34,914 nt of DNA from Eubacteriales bacterium (GTDB taxonomy: Bacteria > Bacillota > Clostridia > Saccharofermentanales > Fastidiosipilaceae), in NCBI GenBank assembly GCA_030537565.1, contig JAUNVS010000009.1, positions 7,510 to 42,423 on the forward strand, given 5' to 3'. Under the pieces are notes generated by a model that had not been told where the DNA came from, did not search any database, and saw only the letters and a program-made list of their open reading frames with translations. The position numbers were made by a program, and so were the translations under genes. Numbering within the stretch: position 1 is the stretch's first letter; every line of letters begins with the position of its first letter. Positions 24,324 to 32,514 of the stretch are shown here, one piece after another.

Positions 24324-24814
24324 AGGTATCTTTCTCTGTTTTTAGTCACACATTGACCTGATCTACCAGCGCTTTTCCCCTTTTCGTACGGCAGCCAGTA
24401 GACGTTAAATTATATGGTTAACAGTAGGAAAATAGATTCTTCGTCTAATTGCTTGAGAAGTTTAAATACCTCTAGCTAGAACTTACCTTAGGAGTTGTAT
24501 CGAGATTTTTGTAACGGAGACTTCTGAACATAGGGATCAAGAGGGGGGGGCTTCCACCAAGCTTTCTATTTTGTCAAAAATTCAAACTTCATTTTTCTCA
24601 ATTTAAATCTTGACAGCAGACGCCTACTCGCATCATTTTCCTGATAGCGATGTTTATACCTATCGAGCCAAGTGATCGATATATTTCTGGAGAAAAACGG
24701 CGGTCCCATCCGCGCTTCCCGCTTTGCCACACGAAGCTCAGTCGCTCGCAGTCAAACGCCGTCACCTACTGCGCACGTGATACAATAAGACACATCACCA
24801 TTTCGGAGGAAGCT
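24324..24814. other. Intergenic stretch without a gene, before carboxyspermidine dehydrogenase
   Basis: About 490 bases hold no supported gene. The left two thirds is AT-rich and includes a run of eight G (24543-24550). A TTGACA (24610-24615) has no good partner box. TACAAT at 24781-24786 is a likely -10 for the dehydrogenase gene. Codons upstream of ATG 24815 are open but lack a ribosome site. Confidence 0.5.
24781..24786 (+). promoter_or_regulatory. -10 box of carboxyspermidine dehydrogenase gene
   Basis: TACAAT stands 28 bases before the ATG and 19 bases before the GGAGG site. The -35 is not clear. It suggests that the gene has its own promoter after separation from speB. Confidence 0.4.
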
Positions 24815-26014
24815 ATGTCTAGAGCACTTATGATTGGCGCCGGTGGCGTCGCCTCGGTCGTCGCCCACAAATGTGTTGAAAACTCAGCGGTTTTCAGCGA
24901 ACTTTGCATTGCGAGTCGCACCCTCGCACGCTGCGAAGCACTTAAAGAAAAACTCGATGGCCGCGGTTGTCAGATCACGACCCGCCAAGTCGACGCCGAT
25001 GACGTCGAGGCCCTGGTTGCCCTCATCGAGGACTACAAACCTGAGATCGTCATGAACCTCGCCCTACCCTACCAGGATCTGACGATTATGGACGCCTGCC
25101 TGCGGACGAAGACCCACTATCTCGACACTGCCAATTATGAGCCGAAGGATACAGCCAAGTTTGAATACTCCTGGCAATGGGCCTATCGTCAGCGTTTTGA
25201 AGAAGCGGGCATCTGTGCCATCCTCGGATGCGGTTTTGACCCAGGTGTTACCGGCGTCTTCTCTGCCTATGCCCAGAAACATTATTTCGATAAGATTCGT
25301 GAGATTGACATCCTCGACTGCAACGGAGGAGACCACGGCTACCCCTTCGCCACCAATTTCAACCCGGAGATCAATATTCGCGAAGTCAGTGCCAACGGCC
25401 GCTACTATGAGAATGGCAAATTCGTCGAAACCCAGCCCATGGAAATTAAGCGTCAGTACAATTTTGCTGAGGTCGGGGAGAAGGATATGTACCTCCTCTA
25501 CCACGAAGAGCTCGAGAGTCTCGCGAAGAATATCAACGGTATCGAGCGAATTCGCTTCTTCATGACCTTTGGCGAGAGCTACTTGCGCCACCTGAACTGC
25601 CTGATTAACGTCGGTATGACTTCCATTGAACCAATAGAATTCCAGGGGCAGCAGATTGTTCCCCTCCAGTTTCTAAAGGCGGTTCTCCCCGACCCCGCAA
25701 GCCTCGGACCGCGAACCGTCGGTAAGACCAATATCGGTTGTATCTTTACGGGTGAAAAAGACGGTCAACAGCGCCACCACTACATCTACAATATCTGTGA
25801 CCACCAGGAGTGCTACCGAGAGACGGGCGCCCAAGCCGTTTCCTATACGACCGGTGTCCCCGCGATGATCGGTGCCTCCCTCCTCCTCCAAGGTCTCTGG
25901 TGCAAGCCTGGCGTCTACAACGTCGAGGAATTCGATCCAGACCCCTTCATGGACGCCCTCAATCGCTACGGTCTCCCCTGGCGCGAGGACAGCGATCCGG
26001 TTCTCGTCCCCTAA
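24815..26014 (+). CDS. Carboxy(nor)spermidine dehydrogenase, saccharopine-dehydrogenase family
   Basis: The 399-residue enzyme matches carboxynorspermidine/carboxyspermidine synthase, which condenses aspartate semialdehyde with putrescine or diaminopropane and reduces the product with NADPH. The Rossmann loop is IGAGGVASVV at 7-16; then SRTLARCEALKEKL, NLALPYQDLTIMDACLRTKTHYLDTANYE, GFDPGVTGVFSAYA and DCNGGDHGYPFATNFNPEIN, all in the family order and length. The ATG at 24815 follows CGGAGG. Putrescine is the likely substrate because speA and speB make it; then the product is carboxyspermidine. It pairs with nspC, 94 bases downstream behind two hairpins. Confidence 0.93.
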   Translation: MSRALMIGAGGVASVVAHKCVENSAVFSELCIASRTLARCEALKEKLDGRGCQITTRQVDADDVEALVALIEDYKPEIVMNLALPYQDLTIMDACLRTKTHYLDTANYEPKDTAKFEYSWQWAYRQRFEEAGICAILGCGFDPGVTGVFSAYAQKHYFDKIREIDILDCNGGDHGYPFATNFNPEINIREVSANGRYYENGKFVETQPMEIKRQYNFAEVGEKDMYLLYHEELESLAKNINGIERIRFFMTFGESYLRHLNCLINVGMTSIEPIEFQGQQIVPLQFLKAVLPDPASLGPRTVGKTNIGCIFTGEKDGQQRHHYIYNICDHQECYRETGAQAVSYTTGVPAMIGASLLLQGLWCKPGVYNVEEFDPDPFMDALNRYGLPWREDSDPVLVP

Positions 26015-26020
26015 GATGGC

Positions 26021-26053
26021 AAGCTTCTTTCCTCGCGAGAGAAGCTTTTCTTT
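26021..26053 (+). terminator. First of two hairpin/T-tract elements between the dehydrogenase gene and nspC
   Basis: AAGCTTCT and AGAAGCTT pair around 11 bases and are followed by TTCTTTT. It starts seven bases past the dehydrogenase stop. Confidence 0.7.
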
Positions 26054-26055
26054 TC

Positions 26056-26095
26056 ACGCCTCAGGCCTCGCATGACGAGTGAGGCGTCATTTTTA
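26056..26095 (+). terminator. Second hairpin/T-tract element before nspC
   Basis: ACGCCTCA and TGAGGCGT (26056-26087) enclose an inner CTCG/CGAG stem and are followed by CATTTTT. Only 13 bases separate it from the nspC ATG, so no promoter fits between. It may be a leaky terminator or attenuator. Confidence 0.7.
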
Positions 26096-26108
26096 CTAAG
26101 GAATACCT

Positions 26109-27365
26109 ATGTCAAAGCAACTTATCCATCCTAGTCAACTCAGATCGCAGGCTCAGCCAACAGCTCCCGAGGACCTCCCCTTTGATCTCGTGAAAACGCC
26201 GGCCTACCTCATCGACTGCCGTCTCCTCGAGGAGCATCTTAAGTTCTTTGAAGCGATGCGCCAAAGCCTCGATATTAAAATTCTCCTCGCTCAGAAATCC
26301 TACTCCCTCTACGCGACCTATCCCCTCATCGGCCGCTATCTCAACGGCACGACTGCAAGCGGTCTCCATGAAGCGCGGCTCGCCTATGAAGAGATGCCAG
26401 GCAGTGAAGTGCACTGTTTTTCGGCGGCATTTAAGGATGATGAGCTTCGCGAGCTCTATCAAGTCTGCGACACCCTCGTCTTTAACTCCTATAGTCAGCT
26501 CAAGCGCTACCGTGAACTGCTCCCAGAACTCCACGGTTCGCGCGCCCCTCGGATTGGACTGCGCCTCAATCCTCAGATCTCAACCGCCTCGCACGAAATC
26601 TACGACCCCGCTGCACCAGGCTCACGTCTCGGTCTCACCCGTGCCCACGTCGATGAACTCCTCGCAGATTCGGGGCTAAAAGACAGCTCCGGTGATTCGC
26701 GCGGCGATGTCAGCGGTTTTCTAATCCACGCACTCTGTGAGCAGGGCGCAGAGGACTTCCAAACCCTGCTCGCTGGAAGTCTCGATCGCTTTGATGATCT
26801 CTTCAGAGAGGCAAGCTGGCTGAATTTTGGGGGTGGTCATCACTTCACCAAACGAAATTACAATCTCGAACTGTTCGCGAAACTCTGTGGCGAGCTTCAC
26901 GATCGCTATCCTCAAACAGAGATATACGTCGAACCCGGTGAGGCGATCAGTCTCGATTGCGGCTGGCTCGTCTGTGAACTACTCGACCTCGTCGATAATC
27001 AGCTCCAGATTGCAATCTGCGATACGTCGGCGGTCTGCCATATGCCCGATGTCTTGGAGATGCCTTACCGCCCCCGCTGTTTCCTCGCCGAAGCGCCATT
27101 TAAGCTCGCGGAGGAGACGGGGGAGCATCTCTACAGGCTCACGGGACCGACCTGCCTGGCGGGTGATCGCATCGGAGACTATGCCTTTCAGCGACCGCTC
27201 CAGATTGGCGATCGGCTCATCTTCGCAGACATGGCGATCTACACCCACGTCAAGACCAATCAATTTAATGGCATGCCCCTGCCCTCACTCTACAGTTTCG
27301 ATGACTCGGGCCTGCATCTCATCCGCCACTTCGATTACCAGGACTTCAAGAATCTGCTGGGATAA
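26109..27365 (+). CDS. nspC: Carboxy(nor)spermidine decarboxylase
   Basis: The 418-residue enzyme is an alanine-racemase-fold PLP decarboxylase that turns carboxyspermidine into spermidine, or carboxynorspermidine into norspermidine. It has the PLP lysine Lys63 in LLAQKSYSLYA, TTASGLHEARLA, SRLGLTRAHV, LNFGGGHHFTKRNYN, VEPGEAISLDCGWL and the second active-site part CDTSAVCHMPDVLEMPYRP, all NspC features. A short Ser/Asp/Gly loop (about 190-205) before GFLIHALCEQ is somewhat longer than usual. AAGGA precedes the ATG. It follows the dehydrogenase behind two hairpins, and its last 20 bases overlap the convergent hydrolase-like gene. Confidence 0.94.
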   Translation: MSKQLIHPSQLRSQAQPTAPEDLPFDLVKTPAYLIDCRLLEEHLKFFEAMRQSLDIKILLAQKSYSLYATYPLIGRYLNGTTASGLHEARLAYEEMPGSEVHCFSAAFKDDELRELYQVCDTLVFNSYSQLKRYRELLPELHGSRAPRIGLRLNPQISTASHEIYDPAAPGSRLGLTRAHVDELLADSGLKDSSGDSRGDVSGFLIHALCEQGAEDFQTLLAGSLDRFDDLFREASWLNFGGGHHFTKRNYNLELFAKLCGELHDRYPQTEIYVEPGEAISLDCGWLVCELLDLVDNQLQIAICDTSAVCHMPDVLEMPYRPRCFLAEAPFKLAEETGEHLYRLTGPTCLAGDRIGDYAFQRPLQIGDRLIFADMAIYTHVKTNQFNGMPLPSLYSFDDSGLHLIRHFDYQDFKNLLG

Positions 27366-29337
27366 GCTGTTCTAAGCCTAGACCTGTGAAGCCCCCAGCC
27401 CGCGAATAGGCAAGCCAGGGGGCTTTATCTTTTTCAACCGCCAGAGTCCCTCGGTCGAGGTCAATAGAAACGCGATACCCTCCTGCAAATTCGGACGCCA
27501 ACTGACGACCATCTGAGTTGAGAAATTCCTGCTTGAGCATCGCGGCTTCAGCGATGATGCGATGAAAGGCGGCGAGCACCTGACAGCGCTCTCGATGTTT
27601 ATCTTCATCAATTAGGCCCGCGTCGCCAAAGGCGCCATCGATTCCTGGATAAGCCGCTTCACGGATTAAATACGGAGCACCGCCATTTAGAAAGGCGTAG
27701 AGCATGTAATCCTCTGCTGCATGCAATTCCATCATCCAGGGGATAATCACAGCGTCGTGATAGACGAGGTTGAAAAACGAAAATGGCAGCCCCAGCTTCT
27801 CAGCCCCCGGCTCTTTGAGCATGAATTCGTAGGGCGCATAGTGGCAAAAATCCAGTGCCGTCATCGCCCAATCGTTGACTTCCTCCGAGCTCGTAAGAAT
27901 ACCGAGGTCAACGAGGTATTCAAAACATGCCTTTCGCGCCTGGTAGCAGTCATAGCGCCGCATCGGATGCCTGGGATTGGCGCATTCATCGCCTTCGTTG
28001 CAGGTGAAGACATCGAGGTAGGCGGCATCGGGCTTAAAGCCCTCGCGGGCTAGGCGACTGAAATTGCGTTCGACATAATCGCGTGCCCGCTTCGCACAGA
28101 GGTATGTCTGACGGCCCCCCGCCCAATTCGCATGTTCGGGGTGGCTTCCGTCTGGATTCATCACCGCCTCATCGAGATCGAAACTCGCCGCATCAAAATA
28201 AAAGTCGCGGTATTGATCGTGGAGACCGACGAGGTCACCAGCGGCATGCGCACGTCTACTAAAGTGAATCAAGCCCTCGATACCTCCCGCCGCTTCACAG
28301 ACTGGGTAGGGGTCGGGGTGCTGATTATCGTAGCCGGGCTCCGCCCAGCCGTCGAGGTGGACATAGCAGTGCCCCACGCCCGCGCGATGTAGGGCTTCCA
28401 AGGCGTCAGCTCGAGACTCGAAGCTTGCCAAACTGTGATTTAACTCAGGCTGCTCATGGCAATACAGTCGTGAGCTCGCTCGAATATTTCGCTTAATGCT
28501 CCAATGAATGAATTGTGCGCCGATTAAATCGCCGAGCTGGGATCGCCCCTGACGCTTATCTCGGAGGGTCTTCAAGCGATCCTCAGCCAATACCTCTACT
28601 CGATACTGCTGGGCGATCTCACTGGGAGCTGCCGCTTCAAAAAATGTAAATCGCTGACGCATCGGCTCGCTCCAAGCACCAAGCGAGGCGAAGAAGCGGA
28701 TCGAAAGAGCCGTTTTCTGACGCCCAGGATCATGATCTATCTGATAGGCAGCATCTGCGTAGTCTAGGACTCGAAGGCGATAGCCACCTGCCCCCGCCGC
28801 GCGGCACTGGGCAAAAACCGGCAGGGTCGCCGACGATGAACCGATCCGCCCATCAAAGGGTGGATCGCTCCAGGGACGTGGCCAGTTAAGCGGCAGAAGC
28901 AGTCCCTGCTGCAGTGGAATCAGACTGTATCCGCCGCGATTGATATCGAGGGGTAGATGAGGCTCACCGAGCTCGAAGAGCAAGGCCCCTGGATAGCGAA
29001 GCTCGCGAATCGCCGCGCCTCTCGATTCGACCTCCTCAATTCCGATCTCGAGGCTTCGCGCCTCGGAAACTGTAAAACTCAGAGTCATCGCAAACGCTGC
29101 TGCGTCAATCCGTAGCTGACAAGACTCAGCATCTGCACGAAGCAGATGAAGCTGCGCCGAAGCCCAGAAGCGATCATCGAAATCGACCTGACTTCCATCT
29201 GCAAAGTAAATTCTCGGCCCATGCTCGCGGTCGCTCACAAAGGGGGGACAATTTCCGACCTCAATGGCAAGTTCAGCCCGTTCGAGATCGATAGAGACCC
29301 TGAAATCTCCCCGCTTTAATTGAATAAAATCTCCCAT
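27346..29337 (-). CDS. Glycoside-hydrolase-like protein, TIM-barrel type
   Basis: This 663-residue protein has no signal peptide. Residues 1-270 are beta-rich; the middle carries YVHLDGWAEPGYDNQHPD, GLHDQYRDFYFDAASFD, NWAGGRQTYLCAKRAR, AAYLDVFTCNEGDE and ILTSSEEVNDWAM, a pattern of a (beta/alpha)8 hydrolase with likely acid residues in YLDV and SSEE. I recall similar sequences in Clostridia and Paenibacillus annotated as DUF5696 or endo-alpha-N-acetylgalactosaminidase (GH101)-like, but I cannot confirm. A C-terminal beta domain follows. GGTGGAG precedes the ATG. Lack of a signal suggests action on imported oligosaccharides. The substrate is unknown. Confidence 0.65.
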   Translation of the reverse strand: MGDFIQLKRGDFRVSIDLERAELAIEVGNCPPFVSDREHGPRIYFADGSQVDFDDRFWASAQLHLLRADAESCQLRIDAAAFAMTLSFTVSEARSLEIGIEEVESRGAAIRELRYPGALLFELGEPHLPLDINRGGYSLIPLQQGLLLPLNWPRPWSDPPFDGRIGSSSATLPVFAQCRAAGAGGYRLRVLDYADAAYQIDHDPGRQKTALSIRFFASLGAWSEPMRQRFTFFEAAAPSEIAQQYRVEVLAEDRLKTLRDKRQGRSQLGDLIGAQFIHWSIKRNIRASSRLYCHEQPELNHSLASFESRADALEALHRAGVGHCYVHLDGWAEPGYDNQHPDPYPVCEAAGGIEGLIHFSRRAHAAGDLVGLHDQYRDFYFDAASFDLDEAVMNPDGSHPEHANWAGGRQTYLCAKRARDYVERNFSRLAREGFKPDAAYLDVFTCNEGDECANPRHPMRRYDCYQARKACFEYLVDLGILTSSEEVNDWAMTALDFCHYAPYEFMLKEPGAEKLGLPFSFFNLVYHDAVIIPWMMELHAAEDYMLYAFLNGGAPYLIREAAYPGIDGAFGDAGLIDEDKHRERCQVLAAFHRIIAEAAMLKQEFLNSDGRQLASEFAGGYRVSIDLDRGTLAVEKDKAPWLAYSRAGGFTGLGLEQLIPADS
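27389..27432 (+). terminator. nspC terminator inside the coding end of the convergent gene
   Basis: AAGCCCCC and GGGGGCTT pair around 21 bases and are followed by TATCTTTTTC. It lies 24 bases past the nspC stop, within the last codons of the minus-strand hydrolase-like gene. Confidence 0.75.
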
Positions 29338-29448
29338 CTGAACGCTCCACCTGCTCTATGAAATTTGATTTTCCAAGGTATCAAAGCCACATATCGCGGT
29401 CAAGGCAGCTAAGAGGTCGTCGAGCGCTTCCCAGCCAAACGATCTTCA

Positions 29449-29477
29449 CTTAGACTGAAGCCATACGTCTAAGGAGG
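29449..29477 (+). promoter_or_regulatory. Hairpin overlapping the ribosome site of the methyltransferase gene
   Basis: CTTAGAC (29449-29455) and GTCTAAG (29467-29473) are perfect 7-bp arms with an 11-base loop. The 3' arm covers the first three bases of AAGGAGG (29471-29477), eight bases before the ATG. Folding would partly hide the ribosome site. Confidence 0.55.
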
Positions 29478-29484
29478 TATCGAA

Positions 29485-30411
29485 ATGTTCTTCGATTTAA
29501 ATATGGATATGCCCTATGAGGCCTCGGATCTCAAGCACTTTAAACAGCTCTACAACTACCAGCGCCCAAGCCACATGACTGCAGAGGACTGGGACCTTCG
29601 CGCTAAGCAGCGCAGCATTAAACGCGCTAAGAAGAATTCTGACAGCCGCCTCGCCCTCGAAGCACGCCTCGATTTCACAGTCGACTTTCTCCTCCGTCAG
29701 GGAGCGCTCAATCGCGAATACCGGGTCCTCGATGCCGGCTGCGCCGAGGGTGACTTCGTCCTGCGATTCGCAGAGCACTGCCACCTCGCCGAGGGCTTCG
29801 ACCTCTCCCCTGCGATGATTGATGAAGCGAATAAAAAAGCAAAGGCGAAGCAACTCGAGAACGTGAACTTTTGGGTTCAGGACGCAACTTGCCTCGATGA
29901 ATCCATTTTCGCTCAGCCATATGACCTCGTCTTCGCCTCGATCACGCCAGCGAGCAACCACCTAAGCGGCCTCGATCGTCTGATTCGGCTCAGCCGTCGC
30001 CATCTCCTCCTCGTCAACTTCGTACGCGCTGAGAACTATCTCGATGAGGCCATCCATCAATCTTTAGTCCAGCGACCCGCCCGCCAGCGCTTCGACTGCC
30101 ACCACCACTATGCACTCATGAATCTCTTTTTTCTCGCTGGATACGATCCCGTCATCGACTACTTCGAGCAAATCCGCCGTAGCCCGATTGATGATCCCGA
30201 AGCCGAACGCAGACGTTGTCTAAAATACTGCACGGAAGCGGGTCTCTCTCCTGAGGCAGCTCTGCCAGTCATCGAAACTGAGCTCACGTCGGCAATCGCA
30301 GAGGGCGGTCTAAAAACCCGCTTTACCTTCGCCTACCTCTACATAGACTTAGATAAAAAAGGCCGGAGAGAAATCTACCCGCGTGAGGCGGACTTCTCCC
30401 TGGCCAAATAA
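29485..30411 (+). CDS. Class I SAM-dependent methyltransferase
   Basis: The 308-residue cytoplasmic protein has the SAM-binding fold: motif I RVLDAGCAEGDFVLRFA (about 80-96), the acidic residue in EGFDLSPAMIDEA, VNFWVQDAT and YDLVFASITP. A basic N-terminal region (1-60, KQRSIKRAKKNSD) and a C-terminal helical part are family-specific additions. Many such proteins in Clostridia act on unknown small molecules or cofactors; the target cannot be read from the sequence. The ribosome site AAGGAGG is partly inside a hairpin. It is divergent from the hydrolase-like gene, with 147 bases between. Confidence 0.85.
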   Translation: MFFDLNMDMPYEASDLKHFKQLYNYQRPSHMTAEDWDLRAKQRSIKRAKKNSDSRLALEARLDFTVDFLLRQGALNREYRVLDAGCAEGDFVLRFAEHCHLAEGFDLSPAMIDEANKKAKAKQLENVNFWVQDATCLDESIFAQPYDLVFASITPASNHLSGLDRLIRLSRRHLLLVNFVRAENYLDEAIHQSLVQRPARQRFDCHHHYALMNLFFLAGYDPVIDYFEQIRRSPIDDPEAERRRCLKYCTEAGLSPEAALPVIETELTSAIAEGGLKTRFTFAYLYIDLDKKGRREIYPREADFSLAK

Positions 30412-30443
30412 TTGATCACCACTCCAGTTCTTCTGACTAAATC

Positions 30444-30842
30444 TTAATCAAAGTGGAGTGTTTGACGAACTTCATGGGGTTCTTCGATGATGCGTCCAAT
30501 GTGACAAGTCTTTAAGGCGCGCTCGAAGCGGACGCGTTCATCGTCGCTCATCTGAGCACGAATATAAACCTGACAATCGAAGACTTCCTCTGGCTTCGAC
30601 TCTGGGCCAACCTCGAGAACTTCAACCGTGGCCTCAGCCGACTCGAGTTCTATCCCACGTCGTTGGCAATAGGCGTGGGCAACCATCAACTTGCAGACTC
30701 CAAGAGCTCCAGCCAGGTGAGCAAGGGGATTTGCCCCTTCACCGTCTCCACCGCGTTCAGGAGCTTGGTCGAGGATCATCTGATGACCGTTCACCGTTAG
30801 CTCACAACGGTAGGAACCCAGACGTTTAACTTCAGCTTTCAT
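30444..30842 (-). CDS. OsmC/Ohr family protein
   Basis: The 132-residue protein resembles OsmC-type hydroperoxide reductases, which detoxify organic peroxides through two cysteines. Cys50 in LAGALGVCKLMVA and Cys113 in LKTCHIGRIIEE are at the family positions. The start at 30842 follows GGGAGG. It is shorter than E. coli OsmC and closer to YhfA-like members, whose role is less clear. It lies downstream of the purine permease gene on the same strand, 171 bases away, with a TATACT (30872-30877) that may be its own promoter. Confidence 0.85.
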   Translation of the reverse strand: MKAEVKRLGSYRCELTVNGHQMILDQAPERGGDGEGANPLAHLAGALGVCKLMVAHAYCQRRGIELESAEATVEVLEVGPESKPEEVFDCQVYIRAQMSDDERVRFERALKTCHIGRIIEEPHEVRQTLHFD

Positions 30843-30946
30843 AAGAACACCTCCCAAAATGATCTACCCATAGTATAGGAGATCTCCCAGACTCAACATG
30901 CTACAAATCAGACAACCTGAGCCTGGATCTGGACTATCTTTATCGT

Positions 30947-30985
30947 ACCCCCAAATCATACCCCCAAAAGTCCCCAAACCACCAA
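30947..30985. repeat. Short C-rich tandem repeat
   Basis: Three copies of a CCCC(C)AAA unit (30948-30955, 30961-30968, 30972-30978) and a partial fourth lie between the permease and OsmC genes. The minus strand is G-rich. With only three long G-runs a G-quadruplex is uncertain. Confidence 0.4.
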
Positions 30986-31013
30986 AGATGCCCGAGGACC
31001 AAGACAACGCGAA

Positions 31014-32324
31014 CTATAGGACAATGTAACGGAGGAGGAAGAGGAGGGCGAGGACGTACATCGTGATTGAGACCTGCTTGTACTTGCCAGTAAAGACTTT
31101 CATCAGGACATAACTCATCATGCCCCAGGAAATACCATCGGCGATCGAATAGGAGAAGACCATCATCACGATCGTCAAGAAGGCTGGAATCGACTCGGTG
31201 TAATCATCGAGGGGAATATCCTTAATCGGACTGAGCATGAAGAGGCCAACAAGCATCAAAGCTGGAGCTGTCGCCGAACTCGGAATGATTCCGAAAAGTG
31301 GTGCGAAGAAGAGTGCGACCGCGAAGCAGAGCCCCGTGATCACCGAACTAAAGCCAGTACGGCCACCCTCAGCAACACCAGCCGAGGATTCGACAAAGGT
31401 CGTCACCGTCGAAGTACCGAGACAGGCACCGGAGATCGTCGCAACCGAATCCGTCAAGAGGCAACGGGAAATCCGAGGAAGCTTGCCATCCTCATCGAGC
31501 ATCTTCGTCTTACTTGCAACGCCCATCAGGGTACCGAGGGTATCGAAGATATCGACAAAGAGGAAAGAGAAGAGGACAATCAGCATCTCAAAGCTGAAAA
31601 CATTCGTGAAGTCGAACTTAAAGGCAATCGGTGCCAGAGAAGGTGGAAGGGAGAAGATGTGACTCTGAGGCAGTGAGGTCACACCGACGGGAATCGCGAA
31701 AAGGGTCGAGGCAATGATGCCGAAGAGCAACGCCCCCTTCACCTTAAATGCGAGCAGCACACCTGTAACGAGGAGGCCGAAGAGGGTAACCCAAACGCGA
31801 TGTTCAGAAAGATCACCCAGTGCGATGATAACCCCCTGACCAGGACGAACGAGGCCAGCAGATGTCGCACCGATCAGTGCGATGAAGAAACCGATACCGA
31901 CGGACACCGCTTTTTTCAAATTCGTCGGGATCGAGTCGAAGATCGCTTCACGAATCTTAAAGAGCGAGAGGAGCAGGAAGATGAAGCCCTCAATTAAGAC
32001 TGCTGTCAATGCGAATTGCCAGGACTTACCCATGTGCGCAACGACCGTAAACGCAAAAAATGCGTTCAATCCCATGCCAGGAGCGAGCGCATACGGGTAA
32101 TTCGCTAAGAACGCCATCAGTATCGTACCGATGAAGGCCGAGAGAGCTGTGGCGGTAAACAGGGCCGCAGCATCCATGCCTGTGTGACTCAATATCTCGG
32201 GGTTAACTGCTAGGATGTACGCCATCGTCATGAAAGTCGTCAAGCCTGCCATGATCTCAGTCCGAACATCCGTCCCGTTAGCCCTCAGCTTAAAGCAACG
32301 TTCGAGAATACTGTCTCTACTCAT
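31014..32324 (-). CDS. Purine (guanine/hypoxanthine or adenine) permease, NCS2/AzgA type
   Basis: This 436-residue membrane protein with 12 or more hydrophobic segments belongs to the AzgA/PbuG branch of nucleobase transporters that import guanine, hypoxanthine or adenine with protons. Marks are TEIMAGLTTFMTMAYILAVNP at the N-terminus, ALAPGMGLNAFFAF (family NAFF motif), GIGFFIALIGATSAGLV, LFVDIFDTLGTLMGVASKT and SSAGVAEGGRTGFSSVITG. The ATG follows TGGAGG. A leader hairpin is present upstream, but no purine riboswitch consensus was found. The exact substrate is open. Confidence 0.93.
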   Translation of the reverse strand: MSRDSILERCFKLRANGTDVRTEIMAGLTTFMTMAYILAVNPEILSHTGMDAAALFTATALSAFIGTILMAFLANYPYALAPGMGLNAFFAFTVVAHMGKSWQFALTAVLIEGFIFLLLSLFKIREAIFDSIPTNLKKAVSVGIGFFIALIGATSAGLVRPGQGVIIALGDLSEHRVWVTLFGLLVTGVLLAFKVKGALLFGIIASTLFAIPVGVTSLPQSHIFSLPPSLAPIAFKFDFTNVFSFEMLIVLFSFLFVDIFDTLGTLMGVASKTKMLDEDGKLPRISRCLLTDSVATISGACLGTSTVTTFVESSAGVAEGGRTGFSSVITGLCFAVALFFAPLFGIIPSSATAPALMLVGLFMLSPIKDIPLDDYTESIPAFLTIVMMVFSYSIADGISWGMMSYVLMKVFTGKYKQVSITMYVLALLFLLRYIVL

Positions 32325-32344
32325 TCAGTCCTCCAAAATAAAAT

Positions 32345-32385
32345 CACGAAGCGCCCAAGCTGCGATCAACTCTGGTTTCTTCGTG
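32345..32385 (-). promoter_or_regulatory. Leader hairpin of the purine permease gene
   Basis: CACGAAG (32345-32351) and CTTCGTG (32379-32385) pair around 27 bases. On the minus strand the stem is followed by ATTTTATTTT and then the ribosome site, so it could act as an attenuator. No known riboswitch matches. Confidence 0.4.
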
Positions 32386-32514
32386 TACGACTCTTCGATC
32401 TTACCACGTTTTGAGTAAAATTTATCAGTAATTCTAAAAAAGGAAAAATCTTCATCAAAATAGCTGATTTCTAGTTTTTATTCGGCTCGTATAGAAAGCA
32501 AATGCGACTTATTT

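Noticed and set aside
24650..24814. Longer N-terminus for carboxyspermidine dehydrogenase
   Set aside because: The extra 55 codons lack a ribosome site and resemble no homologue, while the ATG at 24815 has CGGAGG.
30947..30985. CRISPR-like or G-quadruplex element
   Set aside because: Units are too short and irregular for CRISPR, and only three long G-runs exist, which is not enough for a standard quadruplex.
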